Assembly: GCA_022844405.1 (NCBI GenBank)
Contig: JALHLV010000001.1
Coordinates: forward strand, 1-64,000
Direction: 5' to 3'
Source: Sphingomonadales bacterium
GTDB lineage: Bacteria > Pseudomonadota > Alphaproteobacteria > SMXS01
Length of the DNA stretch: 64,000 bases
Shown: positions 1 through 7,804 of the stretch, piece by piece
Layout: each line of letters starts with the position of its first letter
Numbering within the stretch: the first letter of the stretch is position 1
Program-made: the position numbers and the translations under genes
The notes under the pieces: generated by a model
Database searches by the model: none
Seen by the model: only the letters and a program-made list of their open reading frames with translations
Told to the model about the DNA's origin: nothing

Positions 1-42
1 TTGAGAGGCCGCGGCCATTGGCGGCGGCTTCGGTGCCGTTGA

Positions 43-119
<77 letters not shown>

Positions 120-123
120 AATC

Positions 124-158
124 AAGGCCTTAGCCCGAATACGGCTAAGGCCTTTTTT
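124..158 (+). terminator. rho-independent terminator after tRNA-fMet
   Basis: A perfect 12-bp stem, AAGGCCTTAGCC (124-135) with GGCTAAGGCCTT (143-154), has a 7-nt loop and runs into six T residues. It sits five bases after the tRNA CCA end. Confidence 0.93.
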
Positions 159-237
159 GCGTCCGGAGACAGTTCGGATGTTGTCGGGGCTCCCGAAACA
201 GTCGTATTTCGATAGAAAACGTCGTCATTTATTAGGG

Positions 238-921
238 CTATTTACTTAAACGATAGCCGAATTGAGCAATTTCCCACGCAAAAATCCGCGCCACCTTATC
301 GGCCGCTTCATGATCATAGTATGATGAAAAAGGCTCGTTAAGGGTGCGGCTCTGGCGGTTATAGGTGCCGAGACGCTCGACATCATAAGGAATTCCCAAC
401 CGGTCACATGCGGCGGAGAGATCGTCGTTCAGATGCTCATAGCGAATGTAGAAATCGGCGACTGCTTCGGGGCCGATAAAATAAGTAGGCCGATCATTTG
501 CCAGCAACTTTGCCGGAGATCGAATTATATACTGGTTGAATGAACTCCTCACTTGATCGAACGAGGATTCAGTCGATGCCCGTGTGACGCCACGTTTGCT
601 GATCACCCACCAAAAGCGCGACACCATTTTATCGAACGGGTTTCTCATGTTGCAGAATTTGAAGTACCTGTTGAATGTACGAAGGCCGATTCTTTCGAGC
701 AGAAAAATCGCCGGCATATGGTTGAAAAACATGTCATCAGAAGTTTTCCCATCACGCCGGCTGCCGATGATTCCTGATGAAGAAATTATTTGTTTCGTGC
801 TCTGCGCCGGGATGTGGTCCGGTTGTCCCGTGCAATATGGCTCGAAATAAATTTCGATACTCGTGCTGGCTGTTTTTTTGGTCTTGAAGTAGATGAATTT
901 CTTTTCATGGCTGAGCAGCAT
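238..921 (-). CDS. sulfotransferase family protein
   Basis: This 227-residue protein is the last gene of the leftward island operon. The N-terminus has a 5'-phosphosulfate loop, KKTASTSIEIYF (about residues 15-26). Near residue 95 the segment MRNPFDKMVSRFWW matches the 3'-phosphate-binding RNP-S loop. Together these support transfer of a sulfuryl group from PAPS to a carbohydrate or lipid acceptor, in the Sulfotransfer_2-like group of cytosolic or Golgi-type enzymes. The start ATG is at 921 and no better upstream start is visible. Its codons are visibly richer in A and T than those of every neighbour (TTA, AGT and AAA at the C-terminus), which suggests separate, recent acquisition. The acceptor is unknown. 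Confidence 0.85.
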   Translation of the reverse strand: MLLSHEKKFIYFKTKKTASTSIEIYFEPYCTGQPDHIPAQSTKQIISSSGIIGSRRDGKTSDDMFFNHMPAIFLLERIGLRTFNRYFKFCNMRNPFDKMVSRFWWVISKRGVTRASTESSFDQVRSSFNQYIIRSPAKLLANDRPTYFIGPEAVADFYIRYEHLNDDLSAACDRLGIPYDVERLGTYNRQSRTLNEPFSSYYDHEAADKVARIFAWEIAQFGYRLSK

Positions 922-959
922 GAGAGGCCCTTTCGTGGCCGGAGCTAGCGTGTCTGGTG

Positions 960-1667
960 TTAGTAGTCTTGTTTGTTTTCATGTGGGAAGGTGTGATCGG
1001 GGATGGGGGTGCCGAGGAATGCGCAAAGCCGTTCCCAGCCTTCGCCGTGCTCGAAATTGATATCGAGGAAGTCCGGTCGCCCGCCGAAATAGGCCCTGAT
1101 CGCCGCGTTGTGGGCGAGATAGCCCTCGATGAACCGGCTCTTGTCGACCGTGTCCGTGCCGATATGCTTGAGGTAGCGCTGCAGCTTGGCATGATCGTCC
1201 GGATGGCTGATCGTCAGCCAGTTTTCAACTGACCGCCACCATGCCTCGGGGGCGCGCCAGGTCAGGATAAATCGGCTGCCAGGGAAGGCAATGTCGAGAA
1301 TCTTGTACAGGTCGCCCACATTCCAAGGGCGATCATGAAACGAGCGGAAGTTCATGGCGACCTGAAGCGCGAGCCCGTAATTCCTGTGGTCGAACACTTC
1401 GTCGCAGATGGCTCGGTATGGATATTCCCCGAAGGGGCGTAAGGCCGAATCTTGGTCGCCCTCGCGGTCCGCGACCAGCGTCGTGAAGAAGGGACGGCGC
1501 AGATAGTCACGGTAGCTGTCGGCCTGGAAGCTGTCATGCAGGACCTGGGGGCGCGCGACCGGTCCGGTGCGGAGGATATCGAAACACTTTCCGAGAGTGG
1601 ATGTCCCGGTCTTGTTGAACCCTATCCCGAAGATCTTGCCGGATGATTTCGACGGAGTGGGGGTCAT
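960..1667 (-). CDS. sulfotransferase family protein
   Basis: This 235-residue protein begins KIFGIGFNKTGTSTLGKC, a clear PAPS-binding P-loop. Around residue 130 the segment FILTWRAPEAWWRSVENW is the second PAPS-contact region in the form seen in the branch of sulfotransferases with a GxxKTGT start. It overlaps the upstream glycosyltransferase by 4 nt (ATGA), so the two are translationally coupled. It is not closely similar to the sulfotransferase at 238-921, so the operon has two different sulfuryl-transfer enzymes and probably two acceptor positions. Substrate unknown. Confidence 0.85.
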   Translation of the reverse strand: MTPTPSKSSGKIFGIGFNKTGTSTLGKCFDILRTGPVARPQVLHDSFQADSYRDYLRRPFFTTLVADREGDQDSALRPFGEYPYRAICDEVFDHRNYGLALQVAMNFRSFHDRPWNVGDLYKILDIAFPGSRFILTWRAPEAWWRSVENWLTISHPDDHAKLQRYLKHIGTDTVDKSRFIEGYLAHNAAIRAYFGGRPDFLDINFEHGEGWERLCAFLGTPIPDHTFPHENKQDY

Positions 1668-3073
1668 CGGCGATTGATCCTGAATTCGGGGTAGAAGTCG
1701 TGAACGTGGCAGAGCTCGATGTCGATGCCGCCAATATTGGTAAAGTCGCCTTGGGTCGAGTTACTCTTTTCGATGAAGCGCGCGGTCCGCTCCGGATGGC
1801 GAGAACGGGCGGCGAGCTGGGCCAACCGTTCCGCTCGTTTGGGCAGGCCCTTGCGTTGAAGGTCGATGAACCATGCTGCGAGTTCGGCGATTGCCGCGTC
1901 GACCGCTTCGCGCCCGAGCGCCGGCGGCAGATCGACAGAGAGGGCGTCGATGAAGGCGGCTTGCGACGCGCTAAGGCGCGGCGAGCCGAAGCGCGGGTTC
2001 GGATCGGCGATCAGCGCGAGGAACGCCTCGGGATGTCCACTATAGGTTTCATAGCAATTCGAGGGCCGGAGTGCGCGGCAGGTTATCGCGACGCCCATGT
2101 CCCCAATGTCGACGCTGCCGAGGCTATGGTCGAAATGAGCGCTGAACGTGACGTCTTCCTTAAAATGGACACGGCAGAGCCCGCTGGGGTCGATGAGTTC
2201 CGCGGCTGCGGCATGCCTGCCGGATATGATAGGCACGCGGGCATAGCTCGCCTCGATCAATACGCGCCCCAGCGTCTCGAGGTTCGAGGTGCTCGGAAAG
2301 ATCATCGCGTCGAATTGAGCGAGCAGATCCCATATCTCGCTGTTGTCGCGCGCCGGCAGATAGTCGAAGTAGTCTCCATCCCCCAGAGCTTCGACGAGCC
2401 GGGCTCGCACGAGTGATGGCGCGCAGCTGGGGGAATGGATGTCGCCGCAGGCCACCAGCCGGTAGCGATGGGTACGCTTGTCGTCGCTGTTCAGTCGGAT
2501 CAGCAGGTCGATGATGTCGGGGAAGTTCTTATCCTCGGACAGGCGCCCGAGATAGCCGAGGACGAAGTCGCTCCCGGTCGGCTGTTCCAATGGACGTTCC
2601 GCCGGCCGCTCGGCGGGAAAGCAGACGCTCAATGGGTAGCAGAGCGTCGTCGGAAAATCGGCTAGGTGGGGGAACATCTTGTTGTATATGCCCCAGGTAT
2701 AGTTGCTGGCCACGAGGAGAGTATCGTATGGCCGCAGGTAGGGTTGGCACAGATGCTCCTGGTGAAGGTAGCTGCTCCAGATCGCGGTGCGAACATCGCG
2801 GATGATGCGGAAATCGAGGCCCAGCCGCTCGCGCAGCCAGAAATAGTAATGTGCGTGAGGCCCGATGTTGCTGATGACGCAGTCCACGCCGTCCAGCATC
2901 GCGCGGGCACTTTCCTCGTCGGCGAGGAGGCGGGGGAAATCGTGGAAGCTCACCGTCATGGCGGGGTTCGTTTGAAACCTGAGCAACTGCGCTATGTTTT
3001 CATGCGCGAGATTCACCCCGTCCTTTTGAGGTAGAAGGGGATCGGTCCGGTAGTCGTGAAGTGCTACCCGCAT
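1664..3073 (-). CDS. glycosyltransferase, GT-B fold (GT4-like)
   Basis: This protein has 469 residues from the ATG at 3073; a TTG at 3079 that overlaps the upstream stop is an alternative start. The C-terminal half has the GT4 landmarks: a strand FVLGYLGRLSEDKNFP that opens the nucleotide-sugar domain, and the acidic E-x7-E-type segment SNLETLGRVLIEASYARVP followed by IISGRHAAAAELI. It would transfer a sugar from a nucleotide-activated donor to a membrane or soluble acceptor in the cytoplasm. It lies between the phosphohydrolase and the sulfotransferases with overlaps on both sides, so glycosylation and sulfation of one product is the likely theme. Confidence 0.82.
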   Translation of the reverse strand: MRVALHDYRTDPLLPQKDGVNLAHENIAQLLRFQTNPAMTVSFHDFPRLLADEESARAMLDGVDCVISNIGPHAHYYFWLRERLGLDFRIIRDVRTAIWSSYLHQEHLCQPYLRPYDTLLVASNYTWGIYNKMFPHLADFPTTLCYPLSVCFPAERPAERPLEQPTGSDFVLGYLGRLSEDKNFPDIIDLLIRLNSDDKRTHRYRLVACGDIHSPSCAPSLVRARLVEALGDGDYFDYLPARDNSEIWDLLAQFDAMIFPSTSNLETLGRVLIEASYARVPIISGRHAAAAELIDPSGLCRVHFKEDVTFSAHFDHSLGSVDIGDMGVAITCRALRPSNCYETYSGHPEAFLALIADPNPRFGSPRLSASQAAFIDALSVDLPPALGREAVDAAIAELAAWFIDLQRKGLPKRAERLAQLAARSRHPERTARFIEKSNSTQGDFTNIGGIDIELCHVHDFYPEFRINRR

Positions 3074-3075
3074 GG

Positions 3076-4707
3076 TCAAGCGCGCTTGACCGCGGTCGCG
3101 CCTCCGCTTGAACGGCCCGGATCAAGTAGCGGTACTCCGCCGATTGGGATCGGGCTCTCGGCACCGACGAGGCGCAGGATGGTCGCCGGCAGATCCTCGA
3201 GGTGGCCCTCGGGCGCTACGCTGCCCGGTGCGATACCAGGTCCGCGCACCACCAAGAGGTTGTCAATCCGTGCCCCGTGTGACCGATGGCCACCCGACCG
3301 AAAATAGGGGACGGGGCCGACCCGGCCGAGATGAGCGCTGTCGAGCACGTCGATGGGCGGGCCGTCACGCCAGCAGACAATGAGGTCGGACGGGATATGG
3401 GGTGCGTCGAACGGGTTCTCGCGCGTGCGGACGACGCGCTCGATTGCCGTCCGCCCGCTACGCGGGTCGGTGAGCTTCTCGAGCATGGCGACGATTTCCG
3501 CGATCGTTGCGTCGAAGTCGTCGATGGCCACTTTGCCGTTGGCTTCGCGGCCCGCGATGTTGAGACGGATATAGCCGTCAGACACGCTCGGTAGGGCGAA
3601 GGCCCTCATTTCCGGCCATAGCGGCTTATACCAGCTGGCCGGGTTCCAGCTAAGTGCGTCTCCCTCGGCCTCGAGCGCCATCGGCGACGTCAGAAGCCGC
3701 TCGCCGTCAGCGGTCCGCAACGCCCAGATCTCGTGCTTCCAGTGCCCGCCATAGTCTGTCCGAACGGGAGGCACAGGCGCGCCGGCCTCGCCGCTCGAGA
3801 GCGCGCGGCTGCCGGGGGCGGCCCAGCGGTAGAGGAACTCGGGCAGCAGCGCCATGCTGGGTACGTCCATCAGGTTTGGGCCGGTATCGTCTATCGTGAA
3901 CAACATTACGTAGGTATCGGGCGATAACGCCTCGGCGATGCGCCCGATACCAGCGTCGATCGACCTGAACAGGTCGCGGAGGGGGTCATCGCCCGCCGGG
4001 AAGGGCGATGGAATTGGATAGGGTTGCGCGATGTGCCAGAAGAGGTGGTTGGCGGTGTGGCTCTCGACATAGAGGCCGAGGAACAGATCCCAGGGGCCGC
4101 GCGCGAGCAGGTCGAGACAGATGTCCGTCCTGCGCGCCACCGCAAGTTCGAGGAATTTGCGATAACGGGTGAGATCGTCGACTGAATACAGGCTCGGGTT
4201 GCGGAAGGACCGGTCGGCCTCGCCACTTCTTTGGTCGAGAATGCGCATCGCACTCTCCATCTTGGGGTCGGGGCCGTGCCGGGCCACCAGCTCGGCCATC
4301 AGTTCCTCGGGACGCGACATCGGCACCGACGCGTTGAGTTCGCTGCCCCATCCCGTCACCTGCAGCCCGTCGACCCGGTCGCTGAGCGGGGCGGGGAGGT
4401 CGAAGATGCATACGCGGTGTTCCTGGCCGAGCCCATAGAAGGGCGCCTCGCCCTCGCGCTGGATCGCCTGGTTGAAATAGACGTAGCGATCGGCCTGGAA
4501 GGTCGACCCGGTCGTCGGCGCATCGCAACCGGTCAGGAAGCTGTTCCAGCATCGCTCGTTGCGAAATCGCTTCTCGTGCGAATGGACCACGGTGACGCCC
4601 TGCTCGGCGATTGAGCGAACGTTGGGGAGAAGCCCCTCGCCAAGCCATTGATTGAAGAGCTGGCCGTTGGGACCGTCGATTCCGAGCGCGACGACTTTAT
4701 GCTTCAC
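3076..4707 (-). CDS. AlkP-superfamily phosphohydrolase / phosphodiesterase
   Basis: This 543-residue protein uses a GTG start at 4707 with AGGA just upstream. Landmarks of the type I phosphodiesterase / alkaline phosphatase superfamily are an N-terminal metal-binding strand (VVALGIDGPNG), a nucleophile region CWNSFLTG at about residues 50-57, a metal-binding segment LYVESHTANH, a second aspartate region (FTIDDTGPN), and a C-terminal GGHRSHGARIDNLLVV. There is no signal peptide, so it probably acts in the cytoplasm. The paralogue at 19776-21293 shares the same domain layout and the block IRLN-AGREA-G. The likely role is removing or moving phosphate, or cleaving a phosphodiester, on a glycan or lipid intermediate. 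Confidence 0.83.
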   Translation of the reverse strand: MKHKVVALGIDGPNGQLFNQWLGEGLLPNVRSIAEQGVTVVHSHEKRFRNERCWNSFLTGCDAPTTGSTFQADRYVYFNQAIQREGEAPFYGLGQEHRVCIFDLPAPLSDRVDGLQVTGWGSELNASVPMSRPEELMAELVARHGPDPKMESAMRILDQRSGEADRSFRNPSLYSVDDLTRYRKFLELAVARRTDICLDLLARGPWDLFLGLYVESHTANHLFWHIAQPYPIPSPFPAGDDPLRDLFRSIDAGIGRIAEALSPDTYVMLFTIDDTGPNLMDVPSMALLPEFLYRWAAPGSRALSSGEAGAPVPPVRTDYGGHWKHEIWALRTADGERLLTSPMALEAEGDALSWNPASWYKPLWPEMRAFALPSVSDGYIRLNIAGREANGKVAIDDFDATIAEIVAMLEKLTDPRSGRTAIERVVRTRENPFDAPHIPSDLIVCWRDGPPIDVLDSAHLGRVGPVPYFRSGGHRSHGARIDNLLVVRGPGIAPGSVAPEGHLEDLPATILRLVGAESPIPIGGVPLLDPGRSSGGATAVKRA

Positions 4708-4716
4708 GTTCCTGTC

Positions 4717-6717
4717 CTAGGTCTGCGGCTGCGGCGTGCCCGGCTTATGCAGTACGGTCTTGATGTCGTTCGAATGGCCCTGGACCATAGTCCCGGCGCT
4801 GCTTAACAACGTGTCGGCCCCGGTATCCCCGGACGCATCCATCCTGTGGAAGCGGATCGAGGTGAAGCTGGCGGCGGGCAGCCCAAACTTGACCACCGCC
4901 TCCGCCGTCATGATGACGAGCGCAGCGGTTACGCGGCGGTCGCCAAGAATGGCCTTCGCCGAAGCGTAGCCGTCGCGAAGAGGCCCGATGATCCCCGCGC
5001 CCTCGATCCAGCCGCTCTTGCCCAACGAGACCGCGTTGCAGCCCATGCGTTTCGCCAGCTCGACCGGTGCCTTGGGGGGCTTGACATCGGGCCCTAGCAG
5101 GAAGAGGTGGAGCGGGATGTGGCTTCCATCCTTCAGCAGAGCGGCCAGCATATTTCCGAAGAGTTCCGGCGTGTCACGGTGGCTGATCTGGGGCTGGGCG
5201 TTAACCTCGCAAATCGCACCTTTCACCTCGCGCCACGATCTGGTGATGTCGGGGGTGATCAGGTCGATCCCGGCGATGTCGAGACCCAGTACCTGGGCGG
5301 CATGGATGGCAAGACTGAGATTGTCTGGGTGTATATCCGCGGCAGGGACGACGCCGTGCGTGCCGCCCGCCGAGATGTTGCTTTTCCGGCGCAGTGGGAT
5401 GAACTTGCCGGCGGGGGGGACGCTCTCGGTATCGAGTCCAGCCTCGGCGATGAGTTCGCGGGCCTCGTCGTCGAGCGTGAGGCGCATGACGTTCGTGCGC
5501 TTGAGCGTGCGCTGGTAATGGGGGTGGAGCTGCTCGTCGGCTATCAGGGTGGCGACGGTGCGTCGGCCGTCGCCGGTGATCCCGCCAGGGCGGCGATACA
5601 TGATCTTGATCACCTCGCCCTGCATCACGGTGATGCGGTAATCCTCGCCGGGGATATGCTTCTCGACCAGGATGAGGCCTGAATGTTTCGCGGCCTCCTG
5701 GAAGCTCGTGCGGACGACCTTCTCGGTTGCCAGCGAGGCGAAGACCCCAAGACCCTGTTCCTTGTCGGCAGGCTTGATCACTACCGGATAGCCCAGCCGA
5801 GCGGCGGCGGCGACTGCTTCGTCCTCGTTCGCGACGGGGATGTGGTCGGGCGTCGGCAGGCCGAAATAGCGCAGGATATGGGCTGACTTGGCTTTGTTCC
5901 CGGCCAATCTGACGCCGAACCACGGCGTGTTGCTGGTGATGCTGCTGTCCAGCCAGACGCTGTTTCTGCCGCAGCCATAGCGGAAGATGGCGTCGGCGAT
6001 CCAGTTTAGCTCGATCCGCCGGTCATAGGCGGCTTCCATGAAATGGAAGGTGTTGGTGCCCGGCACAGCGTAATCCTGCAGCTTCCTGGTCAATTCCGCA
6101 TACTTCTCGCGCAATACCTCACGCGATGCGTTGCCGTCCGCAGGGCCGGCGAGAAACAGGTTGATCGCCTCGATCGTCCAGCGCAGCGCCATCATGGTGG
6201 CGGCGGAGTTGGCGAGGGGTAAAGCGATCATGCGCAGCTGGTTTCCGGCCTTGTCACTCCCATCCTCAATAGGGGCGACATGACATGGCCCGAATACCGG
6301 CACGTTGACGCTGCGCTGGATGGCCGCGTGCCATTCATGCATCCGCTTGAGGAGGGACGCGCCAGTGTCTCTGCCAAGCGCGTCCTCCCGGATCGCGAGG
6401 TCGGGGACAAACTCCGACATGGCGCGGTCGAGTGCGTTGAAGTCGATCTTCGCGGGAAGCGCGATCCTGATCAAGCCGACGATGACCGGTTGCCTCAAGC
6501 CGAAGGCCATGCCAGGCAGCGTCCGGAAGGTCTTGTCCAGATCGAGAACGGGCTCGAACTTCTGCAGGACCGCGCCGCCGTTCGACATCATCATATGCAT
6601 CGCTCCGCCAACATAACCCTCGCCGCCATGGCCGGGAATAAACCGCAAAATCATTGCGAACCCGGTTCGGTCGACGCCTATTAAGCGGTTTGAGGCGTCG
6701 GCGATCAAGCGGTTCAT
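4717..6717 (-). CDS. cyanophycin-synthetase-like ATP-grasp ligase
   Basis: This 666-residue protein is the first gene of the island operon, with SD GAGAGGG before ATG at 6717. Residues ~235-520 match the CphA ATP-grasp core: SNTPWFGVRLAGNKAKSA, LGYPVVIKPADKEQG, VEKHIPGEDYRITV, GDGRRTVATLI, then DSVPP-like, FIPLRRKSNISAGG, GLDIAGIDLI and a metal-binding ICEVNAQP. The N-terminal ~230 residues have no CphA motif I recognise. After the ATP-grasp unit, residues ~580-640 (GCNAVSLGKSGWIEG, ITAEAVVKFGLP-like) resemble the start of the CphA Mur-ligase half, but the GTNGKTTT P-loop is missing and the protein stops early. It should form an amide or peptide bond by acyl-phosphate chemistry; it is unlikely to make cyanophycin. 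Confidence 0.82.
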   Translation of the reverse strand: MNRLIADASNRLIGVDRTGFAMILRFIPGHGGEGYVGGAMHMMMSNGGAVLQKFEPVLDLDKTFRTLPGMAFGLRQPVIVGLIRIALPAKIDFNALDRAMSEFVPDLAIREDALGRDTGASLLKRMHEWHAAIQRSVNVPVFGPCHVAPIEDGSDKAGNQLRMIALPLANSAATMMALRWTIEAINLFLAGPADGNASREVLREKYAELTRKLQDYAVPGTNTFHFMEAAYDRRIELNWIADAIFRYGCGRNSVWLDSSITSNTPWFGVRLAGNKAKSAHILRYFGLPTPDHIPVANEDEAVAAAARLGYPVVIKPADKEQGLGVFASLATEKVVRTSFQEAAKHSGLILVEKHIPGEDYRITVMQGEVIKIMYRRPGGITGDGRRTVATLIADEQLHPHYQRTLKRTNVMRLTLDDEARELIAEAGLDTESVPPAGKFIPLRRKSNISAGGTHGVVPAADIHPDNLSLAIHAAQVLGLDIAGIDLITPDITRSWREVKGAICEVNAQPQISHRDTPELFGNMLAALLKDGSHIPLHLFLLGPDVKPPKAPVELAKRMGCNAVSLGKSGWIEGAGIIGPLRDGYASAKAILGDRRVTAALVIMTAEAVVKFGLPAASFTSIRFHRMDASGDTGADTLLSSAGTMVQGHSNDIKTVLHKPGTPQPQT

Positions 6718-6995
6718 GTACCCTCTCCCCGCTCGGGCGTTGCCGTCGTCTTACGGTACTGGCCGCTTGTACCGCTCGATGGACGCGAGGGTAGCGGCGG
6801 TTTCATAGGTGATGTTGGCGACCAGGTCGCCGCACTCCGATTGCATCAGCATCGGCCAAGCTGATTGGGCGCCGTTGGAGACTGACGGGCAATATGAGGG
6901 ACACCTGCGCCGATGGTGTTTGCCGTCGGCGGGACAATGGGCATCGTCGCTCCCAGACGAGCACCTAAAGCGCTCTGTACTCTCGGTGGGCGAAG
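6718..6995. other. island right-end spacer with possible gene remnant
   Basis: This stretch between the ligase start and the right-hand repeat has no convincing complete gene. On the minus strand, a reading frame ending at 6751 has a protein-like C-terminus (DLVANITYETAATLASI followed by ERYKRPVP), but the upstream part of the same frame looks random and there is no ribosome binding site. It may be the tail of a gene cut by island formation. The promoter of the ligase operon should lie in the first ~100 bp upstream of 6717; I see no clear hexamers. Confidence 0.35.
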
Positions 6996-7014
6996 GCCCC
7001 CGCAACCAAATCAA
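6996..7014 (+). repeat. attR-like direct repeat (tRNA-fMet 3' end)
   Basis: This is the second copy of GCCCCCGCAACCAAATCAA, identical to 107-125. Only the 3' end of the tRNA is present here; the bases upstream (GGTGGGCGAAG) do not match the T-arm. Like the left copy, it is followed directly by a terminator hairpin. Confidence 0.8.
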
Positions 7015-7043
7015 AAACCCGTCCACGCAAGTGGGCGGGTTTT
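7014..7043. terminator. bidirectional terminator
   Basis: The arms AAAACCCGTCCAC (7014-7026) and GTGGGCGGGTTTT (7031-7043) pair with one T-G wobble around a GCAA loop. Runs of A and T at both sides let it work in both directions. It would stop the leftward gene ending at 7057, and in the ancestral arrangement may have been the terminator of tRNA-fMet. Confidence 0.85.
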
Positions 7044-7056
7044 GTCATGTTCCGGA

Positions 7057-7485
7057 TCAGCCCTGCGCTCTGAGGCCCGCCGCGGCGATGCCGGCCAGGG
7101 CGCAGATCTCGTCGGCGTCGGAGGTGTCGCCGGTCACGCCGACGGCGCCGATCGGCAGGCGGTCGTCGCCGACGATGATGACGCCGCCGGCGGCGGCGAT
7201 CACGCCGTCCCGCGACACCCGATCCAGCGACGACACGAAACCGGGCCGGATCTGCGACAGCTCTTCGATCTTGCGCGACGAGATGCCCAGCGCCAGCGCG
7301 CCCGACGCCTTGCCGATGGCGATCTGCGGCCGCAGCGTCGATGTGTTGTCCTCGAGCTGGAAGGCGATCAGCTTGCCGCCGGCGTCGAGGACGGCGATGC
7401 CCAGCGGCCGCAGCTTCATCTCGTGGCCCTTGGCGAGCGCGGCCTCGATGATGGTGTTGGCCTGCGCGAGCGTGACGTTTGCCAT
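7057..7485 (-). CDS. GlcG/HbpS family protein
   Basis: This 142-residue protein starts at ATG 7485 (MANVTLAQ), which has a perfect AGGAGG seven bases upstream; the longer open frame to 7515 is not needed. The sequence is typical of the GlcG/HbpS (DUF336, PF03928) alpha-beta fold: helix IIEAALAKGHEM, strand LGIAVLDAGGKLIAF, and the glycine-rich C-terminal GGVIIVGDDRLPIGAVGVTG. Members bind haem or act beside glycolate, diol or aromatic oxidation genes, but the function is not fixed. It is monocistronic here. There is no signal peptide, so the extracellular haem-sensor role of HbpS is unlikely. Confidence 0.85.
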   Translation of the reverse strand: MANVTLAQANTIIEAALAKGHEMKLRPLGIAVLDAGGKLIAFQLEDNTSTLRPQIAIGKASGALALGISSRKIEELSQIRPGFVSSLDRVSRDGVIAAAGGVIIVGDDRLPIGAVGVTGDTSDADEICALAGIAAAGLRAQG

Positions 7486-7804
7486 CCGGTTCCTCCTGTT
7501 TCCCCGCCGGTACAATGCATCCGGCAGGGGCCAAAGGAAACCGGCCTGGCGTCATGCGCCGCTGATTCGTACCGCCGAGGCGGTCCCGGCCGACCCTTAT
7601 GCACAGCGCCGCCGCCGCCGGGCTTGCCTTGATTTAGCCTTGTTTTGGAAAAAAATCGGACATCATTCCAAAGGGTTGGCGATGGATGGCGGATGCCCCG
7701 CGAAACAGCAAGCCCCCTTGATTTAATAACCCTTGAGAATGCGCTGATTTTTCAGGCTAATACAGGGGGATAGGGCAGCTAGTGAACATTGGGCGAGTCG
7801 GAGA

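Noticed and set aside
6996-7014. Second tRNA-fMet gene
   Set aside because: Only the last 13 nt of the tRNA are repeated; the T-arm and everything upstream are absent.
6751-7026. Leftward 91-codon frame over the island right end
   Set aside because: It crosses the direct repeat and terminator and lacks an SD; only its last ~35 residues look protein-like, so it is reported as a possible remnant only.
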